Below the pieces are notes generated by a model. That model was not told the DNA's origin. It made no database searches and saw nothing but the letters and a program-made list of their open reading frames with translations. A DNA stretch of 64,000 bases. Origin: Saxidomus purpurata (lineage: Eukaryota; Mollusca; Bivalvia; Venerida; Veneridae). This document shows positions 23,093 through 38,000 of this stretch, piece by piece (within the stretch, counting starts at the first letter, position 1; each line of letters opens with the position of its first letter). A program made the position numbers and the translations under genes. The stretch covers positions 36,356,375 to 36,420,374 of the forward strand of contig JAFMSR010000018.1 in NCBI GenBank assembly GCA_022818135.1, given 5' to 3'.

Positions 23093-26000
23093 GTAAGCTG
23101 TTTTTATTTTCAAAAGATGAAAAAGTATTTCTGTACTGACACTGGTCAGTAATGTACGTACGTTATGTGTACAAAATGTCAGTACTATAGTACATACTGG
23201 ATATAGTTACATTTTACTCAATACACTTCTGCCATTACATTAGATTGAGTCATTTAAATAAAGCAATTAATTAATAATTAGACATTGTATAGCATGGAAA
23301 TGAACGTATCTCTAAGAACTTCATTACATCTTATACTGAATACTAGAGTTAAGTGATTCCATTCTGAGTGCCATTTGAGTTTCTTTAATATATTACAAAT
23401 AATTCAATTATATAGCTTATATTTTGTTTAATAAAAATATTGCTCATTGAAAGAATAAAGCTACATTTGTCATATGCTATACGCAAACAACAAGCTTGAT
23501 CAGTCACTGTACATGCTATTTGATAATCTCTCTATAAGAAAATGCATGTTGTCATGCATTCCCTGTCTATGTCAGCATCTCTGTGTTTTAGTTTAATACT
23601 CAGTAAGTAGTAAAAAGCTTTTAACTGAAAAAGTGGACTTTGTACATGTAGCTTCAATTAATAAAGCATGTAATTAACTGTTCGCTTCGTTGTAGCGTGC
23701 ATGTCACATGTATTCATTCTGTCAATGGGGATCTCTCACACTGATTTTTTTAAAAATGAAGATGAACAAAAACGCCAATTATCTGCACGCAGTAGAGCAA
23801 TATATAGTCACTCAGTTTAAGTCAATATGTACTTACATATATATACACCCATATTACATGATTATATTTCTTTACATGTACATGACTGTATATGTATGTA
23901 TTTCTATTACGAACATGCTTAACATTGGTTATATTTGTTTAAATCATAGTCGGGTGTGTACCTTGACCTTAGAAGAACTGCCCGCCTATTAATTAAACAT
24001 GACTTAAACCTGTTAATTTTGTTAACATTACAAAAAAATTACATTATAATTGTTGCATGTTGCTTACAATATAGTTCCGTATAGCTAATTGAAATAGTCC
24101 TGAATTGGAATTCAGCATAATCCATTTTACTTCGGAATAGTTTACCTGTAGAGTATAAAATATACATGTAGTACGCTGTCGTATATGCATGTACATGTAC
24201 GATTTATTAAATTATAATTAATCAACTTAATTAAGTATTTAAGTTTTATATTAATTATGGTACAAAAATAAATAATTATTTTAGCCGATAATAAAAAAGG
24301 TTACTACTACATGTTGCATGTAATGTACATAGATCATATTTAGATAAAACTAATATACACAAATACACCGTTCTGTCTGCTTTCGTAGACATGTCAAATA
24401 TTTCATTACACTTATCTTTTTCAATCAAAAGTTTTATTTTTACGTTTTACAAAAAATACGTAGTTAACAATTCTTCCTTGTTTCGTTTTTTGTCTTTGAA
24501 GAAAAACAATAATATTGGTTCAAACTGGATTTGCACTGGGTATTCACCTGGAAATATCTATTTCCGGAAATTAATGATTAATATACCAAAATACGGCGAT
24601 AATGTCGTAAACCAATGTTTTATTTTACCCACATTTATCAATCCTGTAACCGTCTCTTAAACACATGTCATGGTGATCCAACACGTTCTAAATCTTCTTC
24701 ATATACTAAGTATACATGCTGTTATTATTTGCTCAACGACAGTTTATAAAATGATCATGCATAAAAACAAATACAGCGTACCCAGCCCAGACAGACTACC
24801 CTCAAGTCAATAAAACATCTTGAAAATAAATTTGAACAGTTTAGAAAGTATACACTCACTCCTCGATGAATCCTTAGTCTATCTTCCGCGGCGGGTTTCC
24901 GTGTTTCGAAGGCCACAAAGTCCTTCACCAGTTCAATTTATCACTGGAAAGTTTGTTTTGGATTTAAAACTGTAATTTGATGACTTCTCAAAGTAGCTGG
25001 ACCAGTTCACGAGATTTTGTATTACTGTAGTGGAAAAATATCTTTAGTTGATTGGTTGCAATATATTTTATCTTTAATCAAGGCCATCGAGTTTTGCCAT
25101 TAAAGATAATTTAACTGAAGAACTTCCAAAAAAGTGGACGTGTTTAGCATAATTATATAAACAAGTTTTGAATATGTACAAAAACGGGCTATTTTTAGTA
25201 TCATAAGATGTTCTTCCTCTAATCTGAATATGCATCTACAAAACACAGATTTTACAAATTTTCTACAAACCCATTCTTAATTTTGTTTTAGGCAAAACTC
25301 ATTTTAAAAACACTGTTATTGTTTAAAAAGATAGATTTATATTTTCCGCCGTGCTTGTGTGAACTTTATTTATATTAAACGTCGAAAAGTACGAATCTTA
25401 TTATTTAGGTCGAACGACCTGCTCAAGTCTGTAAGATAGATTTGTCACCTACAAGTTTGTGATATATCTACGATGTGGTGAAGGCTGGAATTAATGGACT
25501 ATGCTGATGGTTTTGACTGTTACAGGGAGGTGATAGAATTTTTTTAAAAGAATGTATTATTTAAGTGTACTTTTTTCATGCGGAATAATAGCCTCTCCGA
25601 TACATTAACTTTTAACATAGTCAAACTAAAACTCTCTATCTGGTATAATTGTGACCTTTATATTGCACCGGTCGGTGATTTTTTAATCATTTACCGTTCT
25701 TTTGTTGTGACGTTCGAGTTACAGACTTTATCCTCTATTCCCTCAACAAACAGAAGTCATTTGTGAGTGGCGGTGCGTAAAATCACCCTGACATCACTCG
25801 TTAATATTTCATGTCTTAATTAATTAACTCAAACGGTATCTCAATAACGTTCTATGTTTGTTTAATATTTACCTGCTTGATGGCTGCGTTTGAACGTGTG
25901 ATAAACACCGGCAACACGAGAAGGAACTCAATTTCTAGTGCCAGTAGATTTTCACTTTTAATTACAGATTAGGATTTTTCATAAACCGTAAAATTTCATT

Positions 26001-29000
26001 ATTTATGGTATAAATTGTTTATATTTCATTCATTTTATAAGAAAGAAGATATGTTTCCTGTTCCACGGATTGTATCACTACACTTAATGAATAAACTGTA
26101 TGACTGTGATTTAAAGCGTTCCTTTGGGCCAAAAATGTTACATCCTTTAGCAAAAAAAAATAAAAAATGAATTTACATCTTCTACCGCCTATTAATAATT
26201 TAATATATACACCGTTTGTTCGGCTCATCCGACTCGCACGAAAAATATGGCCCTCGGATACGCAGCTGCTTTTTGCTCCCATCCACATGCAGTTAATGAA
26301 CACGGAGTACTGCATATTAATTGTAATAATATACATCTTGCTGCCCCTGGTGTGCATGTAACTTTATATTGTGATCCTGGGCCCTTAAATATCATCCATG
26401 TCTAATTACGTCCTTCAATAGCGATTTTAAATACTGTGTAAATGTAAATACCATTGCCTCATATAAAATTCAGAAAAACAAAAAAATAAAACTTTGCTGG
26501 ATTATAATTACATAAAATTGTGTTTATTTAACGCGTATCCATGTCTTCTGCTTCGATTTTCGTGTCGTCTGCGGCAATTCCAGTATAATTGCTCATCGTA
26601 CGGCTAATATTCTAGATTGATTTTATTTGCCAAAGAAATTTCCCACGAAGTTCAAGGGTTTGAATGTCGATTCCATCAGCTGATCGATATTTAATGACAG
26701 GCAAAACTCTTCAGTTTGAAGAACCGCGGTACCTCAGACCCGCACGTGCTCTCGTGCGCTGCAGTGATTCAACAGGCGTTTATAAATGTGAAAACATTAA
26801 CAATAATAATAGAACGTTCATCTCTTATCTTGTCTAGCATGCGTTTGTAATATGAAGACAAAGAAAAGACAAATTTGTCCTATTTTTCTTGTTCATCATT
26901 CCACTTTAGAAAAAGGCAGACTAACAGTTTTGTCAATTAACTCCGTTGAGAAAGAATCGTCGAAAGTGTGCACATTATCACAAGTTAATATGTCTGCAGC
27001 TAAGTTACAGAACACTGCAAATCAATTTTTAGGTATTGCTTTATTGTCTCGGTAAAAAATCTTCCATTCCAGCCAGAATGTGTACTATCTCAAAAGTAAA
27101 GAGTACCTTATATACATGAGAAGTTGCCATAGTATAGTAGCAAAAGTTGTAGTAACTTAAAGTAGAGTAATGCGAACGCTGATACCATTGACGTTGGAAA
27201 ATATTTCTTACCCGACATGCCCAGATTTTGCAAGCAGATATGTCGACATGTCTTTCGTTAATGGACGATTGCTACAGTTTACTATATGGGCTATATGACT
27301 GAGAATCATGTTTGAAACAGAAATTTGAAATAAAAATCATAGGTCACTGGCCTTGATTTTGAATTATCTGCCCTTGAAAATCAGCATTTTATTATATTTT
27401 CTGATTTTTAAGGGCAGATACTCCAAGAGCACGGGGGCCGGTGACCTATGTTTTTTATTTCACATTTCTGTTTCAAACATGATTCTCAGTCAACAATGCA
27501 AAGTTTGAAAGGAAAATTTTGGCCCTATATTAATATAGGAAAACTGTATAGCAAAAGTTATTCCGAAGATTATTTTTTGTGCTAATTTGTAAGTAGCGCT
27601 TTTACATGTCTATTTCCAGAACGACGGCGGGTAGCAATGTGTGTCGGGTGTGGGTCCCAAATCCACGACCAGTTCCTCCTTCGTGTGGCCCCGGACCTGG
27701 AATGGCATGCCTCGTGCCTAAAATGTGCCGACTGCAATCAGTACCTTGACGAGTCGTGCACGTGTTTCGTGCGGGATGGCAAAACATATTGCAAGCGAGA
27801 TTACTCTAGGTTTGTAGTGTTTATTGAAAAGTAAACCAATTTAAACAAAAGCATTGCAGTCCTGAGCCTAAAAAACCTATTTTTCATTTAAGCAAAAGTC
27901 GTTTACTTTCCGTGTTTAGTAAATATGTTGTAAAAAAATGAAAAAAGACTTTAATTAAGACTTATTATAGACATTTTTAACTTTGGATAGCTTTCGACTT
28001 TTTCTATATGATAATATTTTATTTGTTTCATTTCTTTAAAATTGATTACAGAACAGAACAATGGCTAAATATGTAGTTATAATGTATTTGGTTCTGCAAT
28101 GCGAATAGAAGAGCAATTATGAGTGTATTAAAGGTGTCTATGCCCTGGTATAAAACTTGATTATAAAAAAGGGAGAAAATATACAGCATACAGCCTGACT
28201 GTGACTCGAACCCAGGACCCTCCGTTTACAGGCAAATGTCTTGGTGGAACAAAAATGAGAATTAATTTATTGGTGAATGTGCCCGATAAAGGACCGCAGA
28301 TATAAACCAACAGGATGCCTCATACATTTCCCATTAAGTTCATAATTTTTTAATTACCCTTTATATCATTGCATCCCCATCAAGAGCATGTGGTTATGAG
28401 ATTTTTTTTTTTCAAATTTGTATCAAATTGACTTTTTCTTCTGTTCTTCATGCGTTGTTCTTACAACTTATTCCGGCGTTCCGGCTCAATCCAACAACTG
28501 GCGGCTTATTTTAATTAGATTAATCATAAGTCAATTAAATATTATGATAGGAGTCTACACATCAAACGCACCGAAACGATGATCAAAGAATTTTTGATAG
28601 ATTTACTGGAAAACACGAATAAAGGTGTTGATTAAACTTTGGAATTAAATAACCAATGGATTGGGCTCTGGTCGATATTAAACGACAAAACTATTTTTTG
28701 CGATTCTTATCTGAAACATAATTCAGATTTGGGGTCGTATCAGCTGTCATTGTGAAAAATGAGAAGTGGTCAATTAGTAGGGTACAAATTACCACTAATC
28801 TGTGTTGATTTTTTTGTAATGTAATCAATCATTCAAATAAGCAAAGTGAAACTGGAAAACGTTTCTGAAGCTTCACTGTAATCCAGACCTCAATGTACAT
28901 GTATAGGAACTTGCCTGTGTCTTCGTCTTCATGTACATGTACTGGATCTTGCCTGTGTCTTCGTCTTCATGCACATGTACTGGAACTTGCCTGTGTCTTC

Positions 29001-32000
29001 GTCTTCATGTACATGTACTGGGACTTGCCTGTGTCTTCGTCTTCATGTACATGTACTGGGACTTGCCTGTGTCTTCGTCTTCATGTACATGTACTGGGAC
29101 TTGCCTGTGTCTTCGTTTAAAAGCAAGGTCTAGTAGTCAATAGTGGCATGAAGGTTCACCAAAGTTTGATGAAGACAAACAAAACTTACAGCATCTTTTT
29201 TAAGTGTGACACTTAAATCAGGGGGTTAACGTTTTTACAGTTTTTCCTAAATACGATGTAGTTTTCAAATTATTTTCTGACTCTGCATTACTCCATTGGT
29301 CATTAAATGATACAATTTTCTCTTACACCATATCTAAACTAAGTACATATTGACTTTTTGTAATTTCAGATTATTCGGACAGAAGTGTGCAAAGTGTGAC
29401 CAAGGTTTTATGAAAAATGACTTTGTGATGCGCGCCAAAGACAATGCATACCATATAGACTGCTTCCGGTGTGTTGCGTGCAGCAGACAGCTTATTCCGG
29501 GGGACGAGTTCGCGCTCAGAGAAGACGGGCTTTTCTGTAAGGCAGATCATGACGTTGTTGAACGTGCTTCGATCAAGGACGAAAATAGTGATTGTGAAAG
29601 TAGTCCATCAACTAAAAGTGTGAACAGCATAAATAACAACAATAATAACAACAGCAATAACAACAATAACCTGGATAAAACGAAAAATAACATTCTGAAT
29701 AATAACATTATCAAAAGTGAGAAAGGATTATCAAGTGGTAAGTTTATCTTAAATAATTGCCTTTTGAATACGGTTGTTCGAGAGGAACTTTTTTACATAC
29801 GCTTTTTGGTGGCTATTTGTAGAGATCATGTGATATGGCTTCCAGTTAACTTTTACCAGTTGCAATCAATTATGTTCAAGGTTATGTTTATAGACCCGAT
29901 GTCCAGTCATATCACTATGAAATTACCCCACCCCCTTTGTAATAAAGCCACATCTCTGATTACTTCCTTCTGAAAGTACTGAACACGAATTTATTATTTC
30001 ACTTTGTGACATCGCTTGTTCCTATTTACAATGCATTGTACAAATATACTAGAATAGTTGTATAGCAGTGCATTATTTATTAAAATTCAATAGTTTACGA
30101 GATATTTTATACGAACAAAAGCCGGTTGTGTTTCGCTAGTAATATTATTAGCATTCAAATAAAAAAGTACACCCTAAATGCCGTACATTTTTGTACACGT
30201 CCCATTTTACCGGGGAACAAGCATGGTGTTCTTACTTCCAAGCGACAATCGCCAATTTAAAGACGATTATAGAGTATTTATCTGAAATCCGTATGTTTAC
30301 ACGATGGTGGCCTTTCCACTGCGTCTCACTCGTAGCTAGTTTGTCGCAAAATGATAAAATTCCGTACATAATGAGACAAACATGCCCCTTTCCCTAGAGT
30401 ACCGTAACAACATTCATAGATTGTCGTGGTCAGCGGAACTAGTGATAAAACAAGCGTCTCATATATATTGACCTTACTTTTTTGAAAGTGATATTCTTTT
30501 CTTTTCTGCTGTGTTTTTCTTCGTACTGTTAGCTATATCATCAAAACTAAGTTAGAAATAGGTAGAATATTTCATTTAAAGATGGATCATTCTGATCAAC
30601 TAACACAGAAAAATAAACTTTATTAGGTTATGAAGCGTTTGTAAGACTACTCTTAATGATATATGTACAAAGATGCAAACTTAAAAGTAAGACTTATTTT
30701 TTTCTGAGAATAACTCTAGCTACAGAATAATAGGACATTTAAGAATAATTCTGGCAACTGGTCTCTAAAGCTAGCTGTCCCTTGCTGTGACAGTGCTGGG
30801 GAGTTATCTGAAATTTCACATATAAACTCACATATCATAAACAGTAAGCTTTCTGTTAAATAACTACTGTTTCAATGACGAGATGTGTTACAAAAAAAAT
30901 CTGAAATATTGTCTGCATGTCTGCACGTCTGCATTTTGAACAATACACCTTTTATGTTTTCTATTTTAAAAATGATATCTGCACTCTCTGTGTTCACACG
31001 GCTTCCAATTGTTTTAACAATCTTTCTATAGTGTTAAAATTATTTAATCTGTTTTTATTTACGGTGTTTTTGCACTGGCCGATGAAAATTCCCACTCCAG
31101 TAGTTAATCAGGTGGAAGACATTACATTAAGACCTGTATGATTATATGACCATTAAAATGAACATTATCACTTTTAAATACATTCTTATCGTTAGGCTAG
31201 ATAATTATTACAACTTTTTCCACATAAATTACCTTCTGACAACTTATCAACAATTTGGCAGCCGACTTTTTATCGGCTGACGCATTTACTGCAAAAATAA
31301 TAGCTATGACAAGCAAGTGGACCTTTTCTCTTGATTTACATTCGTACTTGTACAAGATGGAGTTAAGATAGACGTGTTTTCATAAAACAAAACATATATC
31401 TTCAACAGGACGAAGTGTATTTCTGTAGGAAACAATATTACAAAAACCTGAAACATAGCTAAAACAGTTGATATTTTAATGTATGATTGATGCTTCAACA
31501 TGACCTTACTTATTTCCAGTCATTTTGATGAATGTCGTCTGTTACTAACATTAAGCGCGTGACAGATTGGCGCGAGCTCTTAGTTTGTCCGTTGTCGTCT
31601 GTCAAAAAAGACCTGTAACGCCAAAACTAGTCATTGGTTGTAAGAATGAATGAAAATAAGTTACTTGGCAACGGTAGGGCTTTGGACATTTTGCCAGATC
31701 TTATAGGAAATTAACTTTTCATGTATAAATAACGAGGATGACAAATGTACGGCGTGTTTAGTTATCCATTTGGGCGATTTAAAAATGACAACTCAGAATT
31801 TACGATGTACTTGTACCTTTTATAAACTAATATTTTTCAAATATGCTCTCTTACGTTAATGACTTAGAAATGATATGCACGCATAGTCAACCCCGTGCAA
31901 AAGTATGGATAGAGATACCCTGGACCTAAATTAGCTCATTGCCAAGGGTATAATCATATGAAGTATATCATTTGATGTATGAAGCAAATGTTAACACTGA

Positions 32001-35000
32001 AAAACCATTACAAGTTCCGCACAAATCTTTTGAGATTCTTGCATTCATGGATCCAGATAGTTTTCTGTTTTCGACCAATACATCTCCTCCCTATTTTGTT
32101 TAATAACTTCGAACCATTATCAAATTTTTAAATGCATTCATGCAACAAATTCATACATTGAGAAAATGTTTTTCTTCGTCGAATTGAATCAGGGTTTTTT
32201 GTGTGCAAATTTTATAGTGTCTGAATTTGATGCTTGTTGGAGATTATTTTCTTATGTTTAATAAGTAAGAGAAAATTTATGAATTACATGAAATTATGAA
32301 TTTTATATGGCGTGTGCAAGAAACCGTGTCTGTTGTCAAATTACGTACATGACTTCAACTTGGGAACACTTGAGTTTTTAACTGATAAAAAACAAACACA
32401 AGATTTGTATCATTGTAGATCAATACAAAATAACAAAGAATGGAAACCTTCACCTCCACAAAAAATGTAGCAAATTATAAATGATCAAACAAAGTGCCAT
32501 GTTGCATTGTATAAGGTGCAATGTCTAAACGGCCGTCTGCTGACGGTAAAACCACATCGTAATCGTATATGAACCGGTCGGATTTTGATGAAATATAAAT
32601 GAAGACGCGTGGATAATCACTCGATCTTTGTCTAAGGTCAATAATTAATTATTTACAAGAGTTAATTGAAATAAACAGACATCAACTGTCGCGCTGTCTC
32701 TAGGGTAGCGCAAGAGTGTTCCCGAGGGAGGGAAGATACGAAACGCCTCATAAAGTGTTATGGATGTTTAAACGCATTTTTACTGATAGCGTCTAGTACA
32801 ATGCGAGCCAGACGATCAAAATTATGAATATTGTATAGGGAAGTACGACACGAGCTTCCGATATTCAAAATTTATGATATTTTGAATCATTTTCTAAAAC
32901 AACGCGTGCTTTTTATCTCCTTTGGTCTGACTAAAACTTGTAAAAATTCTTTTGAAGCTGCTGTTGCTTTGGTAATGTAACAGTTACAGATTTTCTTTTT
33001 ATCTTTATGGCCTGAAATGAGTCGTTCTTGCAGTTTTACTGCGCGTGATTTCGCGGCGTTAATCTGTTCCTTTCTGCTGATACTTTATGTAAAATAGACA
33101 ATAAATTCATGGTATTGTATTTTTTAGTGCATTTGTCTGATGGAAAATATTAAAAGGATAATGCTATAGTAAAACACGGAGTGAACATGTAATTCGTCGT
33201 TTGAGTATTTTGTAATCGAAAAAACTTGTACATTGTTACAAATAAAGTCAGTTGCGCGTAGTTTCCGTTTGAGCAATTTCTAGTTATCGAACATCGGACT
33301 GGGTTATATGGAAAAGAGCAGTGGTTCTCTGGCCTTTAACCCGTGGTTCGCCTAAATACTTGTCAATATAAGCAGAGTGCCACCTACCCCTCGTCTCTGA
33401 AATGCTGAACGTATACATGGTGCAATGCCCAGCTTTTCAGAGCCTAATTTAATACAGCCATGTTTGAATTTCAGGCACAAAATCGTAAATTTTGTCCTTT
33501 ACGTGTCATATTTTCGCCGACCTAACTCACTTTTCGACGTTTTTGTACAAGTATGTCTGACAGAAAGTGCTGACAGAAAGAAATTTTATTCTTAATCTTT
33601 CAGTAGTTGTAAAACAGTCATGAATATTTATGGAGTGCCTACCCTGCAGACTGGAGTATATGCACATATATAGCACAGGAGTTCCCTGGGTTGTTTTACA
33701 GTAGCATCTGCTTCTTATGTATATAGAGAGACATTAATTGGATTTAGTGTGCAAAATAAACCATGTTGCTTTCAGATTTTTATTTGAGTATAATTTGTCG
33801 ACTGAAATTCAATCCGGTGCTCAAATATTTACATTGTGTGAAAAGAAAACCGAAAGATTAATTCATGGTCTATGCATGGACGAAAACTAAATGTTTGGAC
33901 AAATATTTATCTGTTACTTAACCGTGATCTAAGCTAACTAAATTAGAATGTTCGCATGGGACCGTTTCAAGGTGTTTTTTAATTTTCTACTGTAGAAACG
34001 TGAAAAGAACCAGGTCAATTCTGCATGTCTCCTCGGCCACAGTCTTACATAGGGTTTCTAGGCGAAAATATTTACATCCCTTTTGTCAAACAATCCTGGA
34101 AGAACTCAGAAAAATCTCTTTCGCTATACAAAGCAATTTACAGTAAATTTCGTATATAACGAAATCCTGGGAAGCGTTTATATGTGTTCCTTTATATCCG
34201 GACAATGTAATATTCATATAGCATTTTCATATTAAATAAATAAGGAAACAAACGGGTTCAGAAAATGTGTTCCTTATATCCAGAATTTTGTTATATCCGA
34301 AGTCGTTTTATACACTACAATTTGTTTACTATTTAGTGTTTTATATTTTTGTTGTTGTTGTCTGTAAGGATGTAAAGCAAATCGTTTTTATACCGCATCG
34401 CTTTAAAGAGCACTTATTTGTGATAAAAGGTAATAAACTGAAATCATATGTGATTGTCGTAATGGGGTTGCAGGAAAATGTCATTGTTTAAACACAATGA
34501 CGGCATTTGAAAGGAACATTGAACTTTGCCGTGGGCGAAGCAATTGCCTGAAGATTCATATGTTTGATATATAACATATCTATATACAGTTTAACGATAG
34601 CGAGACACACATTGACGGAAGCAGAAAAAAACTGACGTTAAAATTCAATACATGTTGCACATCTGTGCCATTTTTAATAGTTTCTCTTAATGTAACATGC
34701 CTTTTAAATTGCTACATCAATTGCTAGGAAATACATACTTCCATTGATCTGCGAAATTAGCGTAAAGAAAAAATTCTAGTCAATTAGATTTAACATTTTT
34801 AATAATGAGAGTACACCAAATATGCCAGACATCTAGATGTCCTATTAACATGTAATTAATGAAAATGCATTTCCAGTTAGGTGTAATTCTACTCCATCAT
34901 TCTTATGTCGATGTATTTCAATGATCTACACATTGAGTTCATTATCGCTGACCATATTGTGGTAGTTACAAGATACAAGTAAACTGTTTAAAAATTGTGC

Positions 35001-38000
35001 TAAACAAATGTTCCGTTATTTTGTAAATACTGACCTCATGGCTGTCTTCTAGAACCGTTGGGTATCCGCCTGTCGTCCCCCCATCAGTTTGCTTCAGACA
35101 ACATCTCTAGAACTAGAGGCTACTGTATAGCAGCCCAGGGTAACCGCCAAGTATCGATCTATTGCAATTGACCTACATTATGATCCTTTATCAGATCTTG
35201 TGGATCACTGCCGAGCATTGTTTCCATATCTACCATTGGTTCCCGTGCACGGCAAGCAAAGGAATGACCTTAAAATAATTTCTCGTTAAAAACAATTATT
35301 TTATTTCAAAACTATTTCAGAGCTGATTTGTTTCGGTCATGTTCCTTTTTAAACTATCCAGGCGGTGCTAGTTTCCTTGTACTTTTATCTAATATGGAAA
35401 CTTCAAATCTTCTTGTCCAGCCTAGTTTCCCATATTACACAGTAAAGTTGATTCGAGTGATTAAACTACAATGTATATAGAAATAGTCTACACATTACTC
35501 TTTTGCTATTTACTGAAATAAAATTATAAGGAGAAATGACAACTTATGGGGTTAGAAACCCCTGGGACTTCAGTTGTACAAAGATGAGCGCTAGAGAGCC
35601 ATCGAGATCTTGGTTTGTCTTTTGTATCTTTTGTTTAAGTTGTTTGGTATAAAGTATTTTGATTTGTTATGAAATAGAACCGTTTCTATAGCGTCTTTTC
35701 ATGTATTTCAGAACGAAGAGAACACGGTCATGGGAAAAATGGCGTCAAAAAGGACCACAAACCAACTCGAGTGCGTACGGTGCTCAATGAGAAACAACTA
35801 CACACGTTGCGCACGTGCTATAACGCTAACCCACGACCGGACGCTCTCATGAAAGAACAATTAGTTGAAATGACAAACTTGAGTCCACGTGTTATACGAG
35901 TTTGGTTTCAAAACAAGCGTTGCAAAGATAAGAAAAGAAGCATCTTAATGAAACAGATGCAACAACAACAACAGGATAAGGTAAGCACTCAATTCGAGAA
36001 ATACTACCTTTTAAGTATGGTTGCAAATGGTTTTCAACGTGCATGACTATCTTCCATAAAACTCATACAAATAGAAGAAAAGGTACTCATAACACACGTG
36101 TTCTATAAATAGATTCCAGAAGTTTTAGAGTTTAGCAAAAGTCAAAACATCAATCAGGTTTCAATCGATGGAACATTTCTTTAGAATCTGTATTTAAACG
36201 CCTTTGAAGGGCGAGAAAAGTGATTCATTTTATTGAAAAACCCTCCTGTTTAATATTAAATAAAACATTTCTATACTAAACCACTAATCATTATCTGATT
36301 GACTCTGTGGTGCTCAATTTGCCCCACCGAGGGGTTCCGAATGTAGCGTTTTGTCTGTTATACATTGCTCCTTGGACATGTCAGCAATCGACGCCATTCA
36401 GCAGACGTGTTGAGATTCTGTTTGTTCCAAGAGAAAATTATACCATAGTTGTTGTAAAAATGCACCATTGTGCCGGTTGTCTCATGTTCTCTGTTGATCT
36501 TCAGCGTACCAAAGCGCTTACCATATTGGTATAGAATATACTTTATACATTTTGCAATTTTGACGTTCACCTCAATTGCCATACAGTACAAACATAAACG
36601 AAGCTAGCGACTTAGTTTCAGAATCTCATCTCCGTGTTCCATTAAGAATTTCTCATCTTTATTCCTAGCTAAACAAAAAAGGTTGATGTTGCTACAAATT
36701 CAGCATTGAAAAAAGACTTGTTTCCAGATAATGTGGGAAAATGTGAGCGATAAATAGGTCCACTCATCCTTGAAGTTTGTAAACAACTAAAGTAATTGCT
36801 ATATTTAGTAACACATTGACGTCATTTGGTGCAAAAAGATGTTGGAATTTTCACCGACTTCTTGCTACTTTTTATGATTAGATGCCTAACTTTATGTTGA
36901 AGGTTTTCTCTGAGTATGTAAGCATACATTTCAGGAACCTTTTTTTTACAATTTTACCTTGTATTATGTTTTGGGTGGCCGGATGGGTGACGACATTATA
37001 AACTTAGGTGAAACAGTCATATTATGACTGCCAATAATCTCGAAAATGTAAAAATCTAAGTAAAAGTATATTAATTGTGCCATTCGTCGTCAATTTTTCG
37101 TGGGCGCTTCAAAGCGAACGTTTACGTCTTCGAGAAAAAGCATAATTCATATACCCCCAACGTAGAAAAACATTGACGATATGAGTCTTTGGCAGATATT
37201 ATTGGAAAAAACCAACAGGATGCCGAGTCTGTTTATATATAGATATCAAAAAATATACTTGAAGCGCACCGTCAGACGGATTTTAAATATCTTGTTATAC
37301 TCATTCTTGACAGGTCTGTGATAAATATTTCAATCATATTGGTCACAGATGCTGCAACGATTCTTCAAGGTATTCGCTCTTTCTTCCCCCTTCCAGTATT
37401 TTAATATTTTTCATGGACGGTAGAACGTTTTTATAATAACCTTGATAGAATGCAGACACCGTTTTTGACAACTCAAATACTTTTTGAAATTAAGTTTGGG
37501 TATAATTGCAAAAATACGGTTGAGCTTTTTTTTTCCTATGCAGTAAAACAATGATGAAGCAAATGAAGTACAGTGACAAGGGAAAATTTTATCCGCATGT
37601 TCGTTTGTCGGCTGCTCTCTCGTCTGTTTTAAATACCGGATGCACCGGTTAAAATTAAGGAAAGGCTGCAAAGAGAGTTTTTGTTTTGAGTTGTTCAACA
37701 CCCACTTACTTATTTGATATTTACGGGTTAATTAATGTTGCAGACGCGTGTGCTTTTCCATCATTCTGCAGAACAAAAATAGTTGATTTTAGTTGCGTTG
37801 TCTTTTTACGAAAATGGTTTTGAACGACGCAGAAGTCGAAAATTGCATACAAAGACGACACGAATCAAGCTCCATCTGCATAAAATTTCGCTTTTTTATT
37901 GTTTTTTGTTGTTTTGTTTCTTTCTTAATATCGTCTTTATATTCAAGAATAATGGTAAACATTTATTAAAATGTAAATTTCAGCAGACGTAATAAATCGT

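Larger units (their letters stand above)
23093..27619 (+). other. isl: isl intron 1
   Basis: A phase 1 intron of 4.5 kb, GTAAGC to TTTCCAG. It is AT-rich with clustered ATTA/TAATTA motifs (for example 23265-23280 and 24204-24284). A foldback element lies near its 3' end. No additional exon is needed to keep the frame. Confidence 0.85.
27810..29369 (+). other. isl: isl intron 2
   Basis: A phase 2 intron of 1.56 kb, GTTTGT to ATTTCAG. It contains a tRNA-like SINE scrap and a 38-bp minisatellite near its 3' end. Confidence 0.85.

Noticed and set aside
27602..27787. Minus-strand frame opposite the LIM1 exon
   Set aside because: A shadow of the real exon, kept open by its GC-richer composition.
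28893..29118. CRISPR array
   Set aside because: The units are contiguous with no unique spacers, and the DNA is from an animal nucleus.
28893..29143. Overlapping Cys/Ser-rich open frames
   Set aside because: They are translations of the 38-bp minisatellite in several phases, inside isl intron 2.
29738..29973. Continuation of the LIM2 exon to a stop at 29971
   Set aside because: A perfect GTAAGT donor at 29738 joins in phase to the homeodomain exon; the sequence beyond loses coding character.
35771..36046. Independent homeobox gene starting at 35771
   Set aside because: The first codon is GTG within the homeodomain, and the upstream residues continue in frame to a splice acceptor at 35711.
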